64,000 nt of DNA. Source: an uncultured Lachnospiraceae bacterium (GTDB taxonomy: Bacteria; Bacillota; Clostridia; Lachnospirales; Lachnospiraceae). The stretch's first letter is position 1. Each line of letters opens with the position of its first letter. Under the pieces are notes generated by a model that had not been told where the DNA came from, searched no databases, and worked only from the letters and a program-made list of their open reading frames with translations. Both the position numbers and the translations under genes were made by a program. Shown here piece by piece: positions 8,022 through 14,957 of this stretch. Location of the stretch: the NCBI GenBank assembly GCA_910588285.1, contig CAJUQB010000011.1, forward strand, positions 1 through 64,000, written 5' to 3'.

Positions 8022-9617
8022 ATGGAAAAAAGCTCAATTTTAAAAAACAAATATTATCTGTATCTGACGGAATTTTTTGCCGGCGTGTCGGTGATGGCAG
8101 TGGAGCTGGGGGCCAGCAGGCTGTTGGCCCCATATTTTAGCTCCTCCCAGATCGTGTGGACCATCATCATCGGAACGATTATGATTGCCATGGCCCTGGG
8201 GAATATCTGGGGCGGCAGGAGCGCGGACAAGAACCCCAATCCGGACAAGCTGTATCTGCGGCTTCTTGTGGCAGCGGTGTGGATTGCGGCCATCCCACTG
8301 CTGGGCAAGTACATTATCCTGGGGATTTCCGGGGCGCTGGTTTTGGCCATCAACACGAATTTTCTGATCATTGCGGCCTTCCTGGCCTGTATGGTGATCT
8401 TTGTGTATCCCCTGTTTTTGCTGGGCACAGTGACGCCCTCCCTGGTAAAATATACGGTGGACAGCCTGAAGGACAGCGGCAAGACCGTGGGGGCCTTAGG
8501 GGCCTGCAATACCATCGGCAGTATTATAGGGACCTTTCTGCCCACCTTTGTCACCATTCCGGCGGTGGGGACATCTGCCACCTTTTTAATCTTTTCCGGG
8601 ATCCTGCTGGCCCTGGCATTGATTTATTTTATCAGCAAGGGTGTAAGGCCCATAGCCTGCATTGTGTCAACCGTGCTGACAGTGCTGTGCGGCATTTTTG
8701 GCCATACCTCGGATTTTGCCTTCTGGGAGGGGAATCTTGTCTATGAGGGAGAGTCCATCTACAATTATCTCCAGGTGAAGGACAACCTCCGCAGCGTGGT
8801 GCTGTCCACCAACGTGCTGTTCGGGGTGCAGTCCATCTATATGAAGGAGGCCGGGCTCACCGGTATGTACTACGATTACGCCCTGCTGGCTCCCATGATG
8901 GCAGATATCCAGCCAGGGGATGATGTGCTGATCTTAGGGATGGGGACAGGGACCTTTGCAACCCAGTGCCGGAGATATTTTGATGATCTTAACATCCAAG
9001 GGGTGGAGATTGATGAGAAAATAACAGACCTGGCCCGGGAATATTTCCATCTGCCCCAGGATGTGGAGGTGGCTACCTACGATGGCCGGGCCTACCTTCA
9101 GGCAGTGGATCAGCAGTATGATGTGATTATGGTGGATGCTTACCAGGATATAACCATTCCCTTTCAGATGTCCTCTGTGGAATTTTTTACCATGGTCCGG
9201 GATCATTTGAAGGAGGATGGGGTGATGGTGGTGAACATGAACATGCATTCCCAGGAGGAGGGCAATATCAACGAATATCTGTCAGACACCATTGCATCCG
9301 TATTTTCGAAGGTATATACTGTGGATGTGGCAGGCAGCACCAACCGGGAACTGTTTGCAGGGAAGGGCGGGGATCTGCTGGCAGTGATGGAGTCCTCCAT
9401 CAACAGGCTTGCAGATGAGGAACTGGCCCATGTGCTGCGGCAGGAGGCGGCAGGCCTTACGGCTTATGAGAAGGGAGAATACCTGCTGACAGACGACAAG
9501 GCCCCGGTGGAGCTTTTGGGAATGCAGGTGATTGACAGCCTGATCCAGAATGAGATTGGCTATTACAAGGATATTTTTCGGGAAAAAGGCATTCAGGGAT
9601 TGTTGGAGGAAATGTAA
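8022..9617 (+). CDS. Fused membrane (MFS-like)/spermidine synthase-like protein
   Basis: A 531-residue protein. The first ~220 residues contain six to seven hydrophobic segments (for example SQIVWTIIIGTIMIAMALG). The C-terminal half is a spermidine-synthase fold with the SAM-pocket motif LILGMGTGTFA near residue 304, acidic GVEIDEKITDLAREYF, and VIMVDAYQDITIPF where the synthases have their catalytic Asp-rich strand. It is known as a widespread fused family; whether these proteins make polyamines is not settled. Start follows GGAGGAAC. larB starts one base after its stop, so the two are co-transcribed and probably translationally coupled. Confidence 0.88.
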   Translation: MEKSSILKNKYYLYLTEFFAGVSVMAVELGASRLLAPYFSSSQIVWTIIIGTIMIAMALGNIWGGRSADKNPNPDKLYLRLLVAAVWIAAIPLLGKYIILGISGALVLAINTNFLIIAAFLACMVIFVYPLFLLGTVTPSLVKYTVDSLKDSGKTVGALGACNTIGSIIGTFLPTFVTIPAVGTSATFLIFSGILLALALIYFISKGVRPIACIVSTVLTVLCGIFGHTSDFAFWEGNLVYEGESIYNYLQVKDNLRSVVLSTNVLFGVQSIYMKEAGLTGMYYDYALLAPMMADIQPGDDVLILGMGTGTFATQCRRYFDDLNIQGVEIDEKITDLAREYFHLPQDVEVATYDGRAYLQAVDQQYDVIMVDAYQDITIPFQMSSVEFFTMVRDHLKEDGVMVVNMNMHSQEEGNINEYLSDTIASVFSKVYTVDVAGSTNRELFAGKGGDLLAVMESSINRLADEELAHVLRQEAAGLTAYEKGEYLLTDDKAPVELLGMQVIDSLIQNEIGYYKDIFREKGIQGLLEEM

Positions 9618-9618
9618 C

Positions 9619-10365
9619 ATGGATACAAGGGAGATCTTGGAAAAAATAAAGAACCAGACATTGACCGTTGAGGAGGGAGAGCAGCTGCTTCGGCGGCAGC
9701 CCTTTGAAGATCTGGGCTATGCCAAGCTGGATACCCACCGGAAGCTGCGGTCCGGCTTCCCGGAAGTGATTTTCTGCAGCGGGAAGGCAGATCCCTTCCT
9801 GGTGGAGATCTTCGGGCGGCTCCTTGCAGAGGAGGGGGAGGCCTTTGGCACCAGGGCTTCCCGGCATCAGTATGAGCTTTTGAAGGAGCGGTTTCCAGAG
9901 GTGCAGTATGATGAGGTATCCCGGATTATCAAGGTGGAAAAGCCGGGGAAAAAAAGGAGCGGCCGGATTGCAGTCTGCACGGCAGGGACCGCGGACATTC
10001 CGGTGGCAGAGGAGGCAGCCCAGACGGCGGAGTATTTCGGCAGCCATGTGGAGCGGATCTATGATGTGGGGGTAGCTGGGATCCACCGCCTTTTGGCCAA
10101 CCTTAAGGATGTGCAGGAGGCCAACTGTATTGTGGCAGTGGCCGGGATGGAGGGGGCCTTGGCCAGCGTCCTTGGAGGGCTGGTGGACAAGCCGGTGATT
10201 GCCGTCCCAACCTCCGTGGGCTACGGGGCCAGCATGAGAGGGCTGTCGGCGCTGCTCACCATGATTAATTCCTGCGCCAATGGCATTGCAGTGGTAAATA
10301 TTGACAATGGCTATGGGGCCGGGTATATTGCCACACAGATTAACCGGATGGCGGTCAGAGGGTGA
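9619..10365 (+). CDS. larB: Nickel pincer cofactor biosynthesis protein LarB
   Basis: A 248-residue LarB. It carboxylates the pyridinium ring of nicotinic acid adenine dinucleotide and hydrolyses the phosphoanhydride, the first step of the nickel-pincer cofactor used by lactate racemase (LarA) and relatives. The C-terminal PurE-like half shows VAGMEGALASVLGGL and PTSVGYGASMRGLSALL, hallmark LarB/AIR-carboxylase segments. The N-terminal region (RQPFEDLGYAKLDTHRKLR) is also typical. Start 9619 follows GGAGGA within the end of the previous gene; an upstream in-frame ATG at 9550 lies inside that gene and is rejected. larC and larE are not in the window. Confidence 0.93.
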   Translation: MDTREILEKIKNQTLTVEEGEQLLRRQPFEDLGYAKLDTHRKLRSGFPEVIFCSGKADPFLVEIFGRLLAEEGEAFGTRASRHQYELLKERFPEVQYDEVSRIIKVEKPGKKRSGRIAVCTAGTADIPVAEEAAQTAEYFGSHVERIYDVGVAGIHRLLANLKDVQEANCIVAVAGMEGALASVLGGLVDKPVIAVPTSVGYGASMRGLSALLTMINSCANGIAVVNIDNGYGAGYIATQINRMAVRG

Positions 10366-10386
10366 AGGGGAGGCCTCCCCTTCCCA

Positions 10387-10947
10387 CTATGGGGCGTCAT
10401 TTCGTAACAGCATTCGGCGGATTGTCTCCGCGAAATTGTCCCCTTCCTGTTCCCCAAAAGGAATCACCCGGGACCACATACGAAGGCCCTGATAGTAATA
10501 CAGGATCAATTCTGCCATCTGCCTTGGGTCCACGTCTGCAAATTCTCCTGTTTCTATGCCATGGCTGATAAATTGCTGCCATTTCTCCTGGGCCTTATGA
10601 TTCAGCTCAATGAAAAAATCCTGGTTTCCCAGATTGGCATATTCATATGTGGCAAGGCTTAAGGAGGATTCCCTGTCCAGAATTTCATGTTTCATTTCTT
10701 CCAGGAGCTCCTCCAAAATTACCGCCGGGGACTTTCCCTGCTCCATTTGCCGGGCAGCGGTTTTTTCAGACAGGATTTGAGAGAATATATCTCCGGTACT
10801 GGAATAATACCGGTATACGCCCCCGCGGCTCAGGCCGGTTTTTTCACAGATATCGGTCATAGTCACCCGCTGGAACCCCTTTTCGGCAAAAAGCCGGTAT
10901 GCCTCCTGGCGGATGATTTCTTTTGTTTTTTCCCCCTTATTTCCCAT
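10387..10947 (-). CDS. TetR family transcriptional regulator
   Basis: A 186-residue TetR-type repressor. Residues 8-50 form the DNA-binding domain: EIIRQEAYRLFAEKGFQRVT, then TDICEKTGLSRGGVYRYYSS. The C-terminal domain is divergent, as expected for the ligand pocket. Start 10947 lies 11 bases inside the end of the GNAT gene, and the ribosome site GGAGGAG is within that gene, so translation is coupled. The pair is transcribed from the promoter at 11517-11545, which carries palindromes suited to this protein; autorepression is inferred. Confidence 0.92.
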   Translation of the reverse strand: MGNKGEKTKEIIRQEAYRLFAEKGFQRVTMTDICEKTGLSRGGVYRYYSSTGDIFSQILSEKTAARQMEQGKSPAVILEELLEEMKHEILDRESSLSLATYEYANLGNQDFFIELNHKAQEKWQQFISHGIETGEFADVDPRQMAELILYYYQGLRMWSRVIPFGEQEGDNFAETIRRMLLRNDAP

Positions 10948-11470
10948 AGAGCATTTCCATCTCCTCCCGGAGAATTGCGTACATGCAGTAAGAACAGACA
11001 GCGCCGTTTTTATAAACGCCATTTCGCATGGTGCCCTCCAGGGTAAAGCCGGCCTTCTCCAGAACGCCTCTGGAGGCAGCGTTGTGGGCAAAGGGTTCGG
11101 CGTAAATACGAACGATATCAAAGGCTGCAAATGCTTCCTGGCAGATCAGGGCCACTGCCCGGGAGGTGATCCCTCTGCGCCAGTATTTCTCGGAGAGCCA
11201 ATAGCCAAGCTCTGCGGATTTTTCATATACGTCCTCCTTTACGAGAATACTGATGCTTCCCGCTGCCTCCCCGTCAACCTCTATGGCATAGGCAAGCTGC
11301 TTTTTCCCTGTGTGGGAAATGCAGTCCTGAATAAACCATTGTGCATCCTCCAGGGAATAGGGGGAGGGGAAGATATTGCGCAGGTTTTCGGCAATCTTAG
11401 GGTTGTTGGCAGCCAGAGCCAGGGCGTATGCATCGTCTGGCGTCCATGGCCGTAACTGAAATGTTGTCAT
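10937..11470 (-). CDS. GNAT family N-acetyltransferase (RimJ/RimL type)
   Basis: A 177-residue acetyltransferase transferring acetyl from acetyl-CoA to an amine. The order is typical of the RimL-like subgroup: LRPWTPDDAYALALAANNP at the start, then GYWLSEKYWRRGITSRAVAL with the acetyl-CoA loop (R/Q-x-x-G-x-T/S), then EPFAHNAASRGVLEKAGF. ATG 11470 is chosen for its AAAGGAG; an upstream frame extension to 11545 would run through the promoter. It is the first gene of a two-gene unit with TetR. Substrate unknown; drug or peptide acetylation under TetR control is possible. Confidence 0.9.
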   Translation of the reverse strand: MTTFQLRPWTPDDAYALALAANNPKIAENLRNIFPSPYSLEDAQWFIQDCISHTGKKQLAYAIEVDGEAAGSISILVKEDVYEKSAELGYWLSEKYWRRGITSRAVALICQEAFAAFDIVRIYAEPFAHNAASRGVLEKAGFTLEGTMRNGVYKNGAVCSYCMYAILREEMEMLYGK

Positions 11471-11495
11471 GAGTGATTGCTCCTTTCTGAAAAAC

Positions 11496-11545
11496 GACAT
11501 TAATGTCTTTTTTGGAATTATACGACATGGTTGTCGTTTTGTCAA
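11496..11545 (-). promoter_or_regulatory. Consensus promoter with two palindromic TetR-type operators
   Basis: On the minus strand a perfect TTGACA (11540-11545) and a perfect TATAAT (11517-11522) are spaced by 17 bases. A palindrome ACGACA-TGGT-TGTCGT (11522-11537) fills the spacer. A second palindrome, GACATTAATGTC (11496-11507), lies at the expected start of transcription. Both share the half-site CGACAT. Binding to either would block polymerase, so repression by the TetR protein of the same operon is the simple reading. Confidence 0.8.
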
Positions 11546-11598
11546 TAGAAAAAGGTGAGGAAAGAAATTTTATGGTAAATATCTTGATATTAAAAAAG

Positions 11599-11623
11599 GA
11601 GCCACTTGAAAAACAAGCGGCTC
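11599..11623 (-). terminator. Terminator of the toxin mRNA
   Basis: Arms GAGCCGCTTG and CAAGTGGCTC around a five-base loop, followed on the minus strand by CTTTTTT. One pair is G-U as minus-strand RNA but would be A-C on the plus strand, which shows the hairpin evolved for the minus transcript. It also overlaps the -35 region of the antisense RNA promoter. Confidence 0.7.
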
Positions 11624-11634
11624 TGGTGTATAAT
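11606..11634 (+). promoter_or_regulatory. Promoter of the antitoxin RNA
   Basis: TTGAAA (11606-11611) and a perfect TATAAT (11629-11634) separated by 17 bases, predicting a start near 11641 on the plus strand. Confidence 0.7.
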
Positions 11635-11640
11635 CATACT

Positions 11641-11740
11641 AGAAAGTGATCGGAATTGAAATCTCCGATTGCCCTCAGTAATTTAAGTAGTGAAAAGAAT
11701 TAGCATCTACCTTGGGCGGGTTGGGATGCTATTTCTTTTT
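11641..11740 (+). ncRNA. Candidate antisense RNA antitoxin of a type I system
   Basis: A roughly 100-base RNA is predicted from the promoter at 11606-11634 to the hairpin at 11701-11731 followed by TTTCTTTTT. It has a 5' stem (ATCGGA/TCCGAT, about 11652-11672). Its segment AUUGCCCUC (about 11669-11677) can pair over nine positions, two of them G-U, with GGGGGCGAU, the ribosome-binding region of the toxin mRNA. Its 3' part is antisense to the toxin mRNA tail. This is the arrangement of Fst/Par-type loci: convergent RNAs that share a terminator and pair at the ribosome site. Inferred, not demonstrated. Confidence 0.6.
11701..11731. terminator. Shared bidirectional terminator of the toxin/antitoxin RNAs
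   Basis: Arms TAGCATC (11701-11707) and GATGCTA (11725-11731) with extra inner pairs. A T-rich run follows on the plus strand (TTTCTTTTT), and ATTCTTTT on the minus strand. The right arm contains the toxin stop codon. Confidence 0.7.
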
Positions 11741-11812
11741 GTAGTGATTATCGAAATACGATAGAGCCGCAAAAATGAGTAACAATAGTGTTAGAACTTC
11801 TATTGTGTTCAT
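11729..11812 (-). CDS. Small hydrophobic peptide, putative type I toxin (holin-like/Fst-like)
   Basis: A 27-residue peptide starting MNTIEVLTLLLLIF, continuing AALSYFDNHY and ending in three lysines: a single membrane segment with a charged tail, the pattern of type I toxins that damage the membrane. AAGGGGG lies about nine bases before ATG 11812. Promoter (11889-11917), leader, stop and terminators can all be read. The adjacent plus-strand RNA could block the ribosome site. The length is below common gene-calling limits. It could instead be a small regulatory membrane peptide, but the antisense layout favours a toxin. Confidence 0.7.
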   Translation of the reverse strand: MNTIEVLTLLLLIFAALSYFDNHYKKK

Positions 11813-11888
11813 GGGCATCGCCCCCTTTATGTACTAGAGGGCACCACCGGAAAATCGCATCCTGCTTTCTGTTTGATCATACAATCTA

Positions 11889-11917
11889 ATCGTATCATAT
11901 AGATTCTCGTATTTCAA
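11889..11917 (-). promoter_or_regulatory. Promoter of the toxin mRNA
   Basis: Minus strand TTGAAA (11912-11917), 17-base spacer, TACGAT (11889-11894). The predicted start near 11882 gives a leader of about 70 bases before the toxin ATG. Confidence 0.6.
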
Positions 11918-11994
11918 GAAATATAAAATATTTTTATTCATTATTCCCGAGAACAACGAGTTATGCAATTGCTTGCAGTCATTTGACTTTCTTC

Positions 11995-12023
11995 TTGACA
12001 ATCCTATCAATATGTATTAATAT
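11995..12023 (+). promoter_or_regulatory. Promoter of the GntR/DUF5808 unit
   Basis: TTGACA (11995-12000), 17 bases, TAATAT (12018-12023), 55 bases before the GntR start. Confidence 0.6.
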
Positions 12024-12077
12024 AAATAATGCAAATAGAATAAATAATACATGCGGTACAAAAGGAGGTGAGCGAAG

Positions 12078-12530
12078 ATGATAATGACACTGGATTTTGC
12101 AAGCGAGGTTCCTATTTATCAGCAGATTCGGGACACCTTTGTACTGGCTATTGCAGAGGGAACTCTGATGAACGGGGAGCGGCTTCCTACGGTTCGGGCC
12201 CTGGCCCAGGAGGCAGGCGTCAATGCCATGACCGTAAACAAGGCCTATCAGCTTCTGAAGCAGGAGGGCTATATCATTACCGACCGCCGCAACGGCGCGA
12301 AGGTACACTGCGAGGGGCGGCTCAACGAGGCGGCCTGGCAGCAGATGCAGGCTACCATCCGCCTGCTGGTGGCAGAGGCCAGGCTTGGGGGCGTCACCCG
12401 GCAGGAGCTGGCGGCAGAGGTGGATCAGCAGTACCGGAGGTTGGGCGCTGCCGGGGAGCGCGAGGGACGGCAGAGGAAGGCTGACGGCGCAGCAGAGGAG
12501 CGCTGGCAGGAGCTGATGGCGGAGAGTTAG
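12078..12530 (+). CDS. GntR family regulator (YtrA subfamily)
   Basis: A 150-residue regulator with an N-terminal winged helix: EVPIYQQIRDTFVLAIAEG, GERLPTVRALAQEAGVNAMT and VNKAYQLLKQEGYI are the classical GntR segments (residues about 9-70). The short C-terminal helical part, without a FadR or HutC ligand domain, is typical of YtrA proteins, which often control a neighbouring membrane protein or ABC transporter. Start follows AAAGGAGGTG. The membrane gene downstream begins 80 bases later and is the likely target. The 3' end is duplicated (see 12511-12593). Confidence 0.9.
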   Translation: MIMTLDFASEVPIYQQIRDTFVLAIAEGTLMNGERLPTVRALAQEAGVNAMTVNKAYQLLKQEGYIITDRRNGAKVHCEGRLNEAAWQQMQATIRLLVAEARLGGVTRQELAAEVDQQYRRLGAAGEREGRQRKADGAAEERWQELMAES

Positions 12531-12593
12531 GAAGAACGCAGCCGGGAAAAGGCAGACGGGAAGCTGATGGCGGAGCGTTAGGAAGAATGCAGC
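12511..12593 (+). repeat. Direct duplication of the GntR 3' end
   Basis: A 32-base segment beginning AGCTGATGGCGGAG occurs at 12511-12542 and again at 12562-12593 with two mismatches, 51 bases (17 codons) apart. Both copies carry the same TAG stop. It looks like a recent tandem duplication at the end of the gene. Confidence 0.8.
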
Positions 12594-12610
12594 AAAAGGA
12601 GGAACAAGGA

Positions 12611-14113
12611 ATGGGGATCAAGATCTTTATGGCAATTTGCTTTGTGCCAATTGCGTTTCTTATGTTTGGAATCCTGTATTATGAGGGGATGCGGAAGGGC
12701 AACATCCTGTTTGGCGTGACCCTGTGGCCCGGGGCCAAGGAGGATAACCGGGTACTGGGGGTCCAGAGATACTATAAACGTACCATGCAGATTCTGTTGT
12801 GGGTATGCCTGGGGCTTTTTGCTGCAAGCTGCCTTCCGGGGCGCAGCTCTATTTCCCTGAGCCTGCAGATGCTGTGGCTGATGCTGGTGATTGTGATATT
12901 TTTTATTCCCCATTTTACGGCCAACCGGAGGCTTCGGGAGATGAAGCAGGAGTGGAGAACCCAGGCAAGGGAGACTGGCGTTCCATCCATGGATGCAGAG
13001 GAGGGGGCCGGAGATGACTGCGGGGCAGATCATAGTTCCGGAGAACTTGCGGCAGAAGCCGGAGCGGGAGCAGCCAGTCAGCGCCATGTGGATGTGACGG
13101 CGGCTTCCAGACCTCAGCCCAGGCCCTTCTGGAAGGGAGGCTTTTTGGGAGGCCTCCTGGGATTTGTTCCGGTAATCGGCGAGCTGTTCCTGGCAGGGGA
13201 TTCCTTTTTCGGCTGGTGGTCGGAGCTGGTGCTGCTATCTATGGCAGCAGGCGGCCTGGCCCTCCTGTGGGTGATGTATAACTTCTGGAGGATGCGGACA
13301 GATGTGGTCAGCTGGCACAGCGAGGTGAATCAGCAGGTAGCCCGGGTGCGACAGTATCAGTGGGGGCGTTTCTGGTGCCTGGCTGTGTGGGAGAACAGCC
13401 TGTTTCTTTTTGTGATATGGTATGGGATGCACCGTCCTCATCAGCTGTTCTGGGTGGTAGTGGCCGGAACCCTTGTGCTTTCGGCGCTGCTGCTGGTACA
13501 GATGGTGCTTACGGAGGGAAACATCCGTAAAGCATATGAGGCTTATGCAGATGAGGCTTATTGGGATGAGGACGAGGATGCCCACTGGCTGGGGGGAATT
13601 ATTTACTACAACAAAAAGGACAGCCGTTTTTTGGTGAATAAGCGGGTGGGGATCGGAACAACGGTCAACCTTGCAAAAACCAGCGGGAAGGTATTTGCTA
13701 TCGGAGCCGGTATCCTTACGGCGGCATTGCTGCTGTGGGCAATGATTCTGCTGCTGGCCACGGACTTTGTGCCCATTTCCCTTAAGATAGAGGAAGGGGC
13801 TGTGGTCTCCCGGCAGTTTGGGGAGGAGTATCGGATTCCTTTCCAGGAAATTGAATCAGCGGAGCTGATAGGAGAGCTTCCGTCTATGAGCAAGCGGGTG
13901 GGGACAGCCACAGAGACGGTTTATAAGGGGAGCTTTTTGGATAAGGACTATCATTCCTGCCAGGTATGTGTCCGCAAGGGGGAGGCATCCTATGTAAAGC
14001 TGGAGACGAGGGATGGAACGACCTATTATCTCAATGATGAGGCAGAGGAGAATACCCGGGCAGTGTATCAGGAGCTTTTGTTACGTTGCTATTCACGGCC
14101 CGAGGGGCCGTGA
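12611..14113 (+). CDS. DUF5808 domain membrane protein
   Basis: A 500-residue membrane protein with hydrophobic segments near the N-terminus (FMAICFVPIAFLMFGILYY), at about 75-110, 175-225, 265-305 and about 355-385. The segment GGIIYYNKKDSRFLVNKRVG (about residue 327) is the core of the DUF5808 family; its role is not known to me. ATG 12611 is preferred to the in-frame ATG 12587 because AAAGGAGG precedes it. The last residues (CYSRPEGP) and the stop are encoded by the inverted repeat at 14084-14122, so the natural C-terminus has probably been replaced. It is paired with the GntR gene upstream. Confidence 0.8.
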   Translation: MGIKIFMAICFVPIAFLMFGILYYEGMRKGNILFGVTLWPGAKEDNRVLGVQRYYKRTMQILLWVCLGLFAASCLPGRSSISLSLQMLWLMLVIVIFFIPHFTANRRLREMKQEWRTQARETGVPSMDAEEGAGDDCGADHSSGELAAEAGAGAASQRHVDVTAASRPQPRPFWKGGFLGGLLGFVPVIGELFLAGDSFFGWWSELVLLSMAAGGLALLWVMYNFWRMRTDVVSWHSEVNQQVARVRQYQWGRFWCLAVWENSLFLFVIWYGMHRPHQLFWVVVAGTLVLSALLLVQMVLTEGNIRKAYEAYADEAYWDEDEDAHWLGGIIYYNKKDSRFLVNKRVGIGTTVNLAKTSGKVFAIGAGILTAALLLWAMILLLATDFVPISLKIEEGAVVSRQFGEEYRIPFQEIESAELIGELPSMSKRVGTATETVYKGSFLDKDYHSCQVCVRKGEASYVKLETRDGTTYYLNDEAEENTRAVYQELLLRCYSRPEGP

Positions 14114-14257
14114 ATAGCAACGATTCGGGGCGATATTTAAAGTTTTGCTGCGCAAAAATCGCCCCTCACTCCTGAATCATGTTCTCACGGAATACCCTCG
14201 CTTCGCTGGGGCAGACCCTGCGCAGCTAGTGCGCATTCCTGACCCGTGAAAAGTAAC
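14084..14257. repeat. Structured MITE-like element with terminal inverted repeats
   Basis: It opens with a perfect 18-base inverted repeat, CGTTGCTATTCACGGCCC with its complement around a GAG loop (14084-14122). A second stem pairs ATTCGGGGCGAT with ATCGCCCC...TGAAT, and TGCGCA-GCTAG-TGCGCA lies further on. The outer ends GTTGCTATTCACGG (from 14085) and CCGTGAAAAGTAAC (14244-14257) are inverted repeats with 12 of 14 matches. No protein is encoded. It interrupts the 3' end of the DUF5808 gene. No second copy was seen in this window. Confidence 0.65.
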
Positions 14258-14297
14258 TTTGTTGCTTATGCGTGGGGTGAAAATTTCCGAAATGGCC

Positions 14298-14326
14298 TTG
14301 CCAGTAAAAATGCAAAAGGGTATAAT
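14298..14326 (+). promoter_or_regulatory. Ferritin promoter
   Basis: TTGCCA (14298-14303), 17 bases, TATAAT (14321-14326), 50 bases before the ferritin start. No clear Fur or PerR box was recognised. Confidence 0.65.
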
Positions 14327-14376
14327 AGCAATGACAGCTTATGATTTCGATTATTTTGATACAAGGAGGATAAAGG

Positions 14377-14886
14377 ATGGATGCAAAAGTATCGGCATTA
14401 CTAAATGATCAGATTAACAAGGAGTTTTATTCGGCCTATCTGTACCTTGATATGGCCAATTTCTATTCCCAAAAAGGGCTGGACGGCTTTGCCAACTGGT
14501 ATGAGATCCAGGCAAAGGAGGAGCAGGATCACGCTATGCTGATCTACCAGTACCTGCAGAACAACGGGGAACAAGTGACCTTAGAGGCCATCGCAAAGCC
14601 GGACAAGACCTATGAGACCCCCATGGATCCCCTGAAGGCAGCCCTTGCCCATGAGCAGTATGTGACATCCCTGATCAATACGATCTACGAGGCAGCCCAG
14701 GTAGTGAAGGACTTCCGCACCACACAGTTCCTGGATTGGTTCATCAAGGAGCAGGGTGAGGAGGAGAAGAATTCCATGGACCAGATCACCAAGATGGAGC
14801 TCTATGGAGAGGATGCCCGCAGCCTGTATATGCTCAACAGTGAGCTGGCGTCACGTACTTATTCCGCACCCTCCCTGGTACTTTAG
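14377..14886 (+). CDS. ftnA: Ferritin
   Basis: A 169-residue non-haem ferritin, the normal bacterial length. Twenty-four subunits form a shell that oxidises Fe(II) and stores it. Ferroxidase ligands are visible: Glu in INKEFYSAYLYLDMANFY, the EEQDHA pair (about residues 48-53), Glu in ALAHEQYVTSLI and Glu/Gln in FIKEQGEEEKN. Start follows AAGGAGG. It is monocistronic with its own promoter. The symbol is by family; the exact paralogue name is uncertain. Confidence 0.95.
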   Translation: MDAKVSALLNDQINKEFYSAYLYLDMANFYSQKGLDGFANWYEIQAKEEQDHAMLIYQYLQNNGEQVTLEAIAKPDKTYETPMDPLKAALAHEQYVTSLINTIYEAAQVVKDFRTTQFLDWFIKEQGEEEKNSMDQITKMELYGEDARSLYMLNSELASRTYSAPSLVL

Positions 14887-14957
14887 GCAGGGGAGTTCCA
14901 TTTCGGGAGCAGGACAGACAGGAGCAGAGAGCGCGTATTTCGGACAATGAGAAAGTG

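Noticed and set aside
11701..11731. Riboswitch-type leader
   Set aside because: The hairpin sits at the toxin stop codon with T-runs on both sides, which fits a shared terminator better.
14084..14122. Plain transcription terminator for the DUF5808 gene
   Set aside because: The stem is very strong, but no T-run follows and the wider region has terminal inverted repeats, so a repeat element is the better reading; it could still stop transcription.
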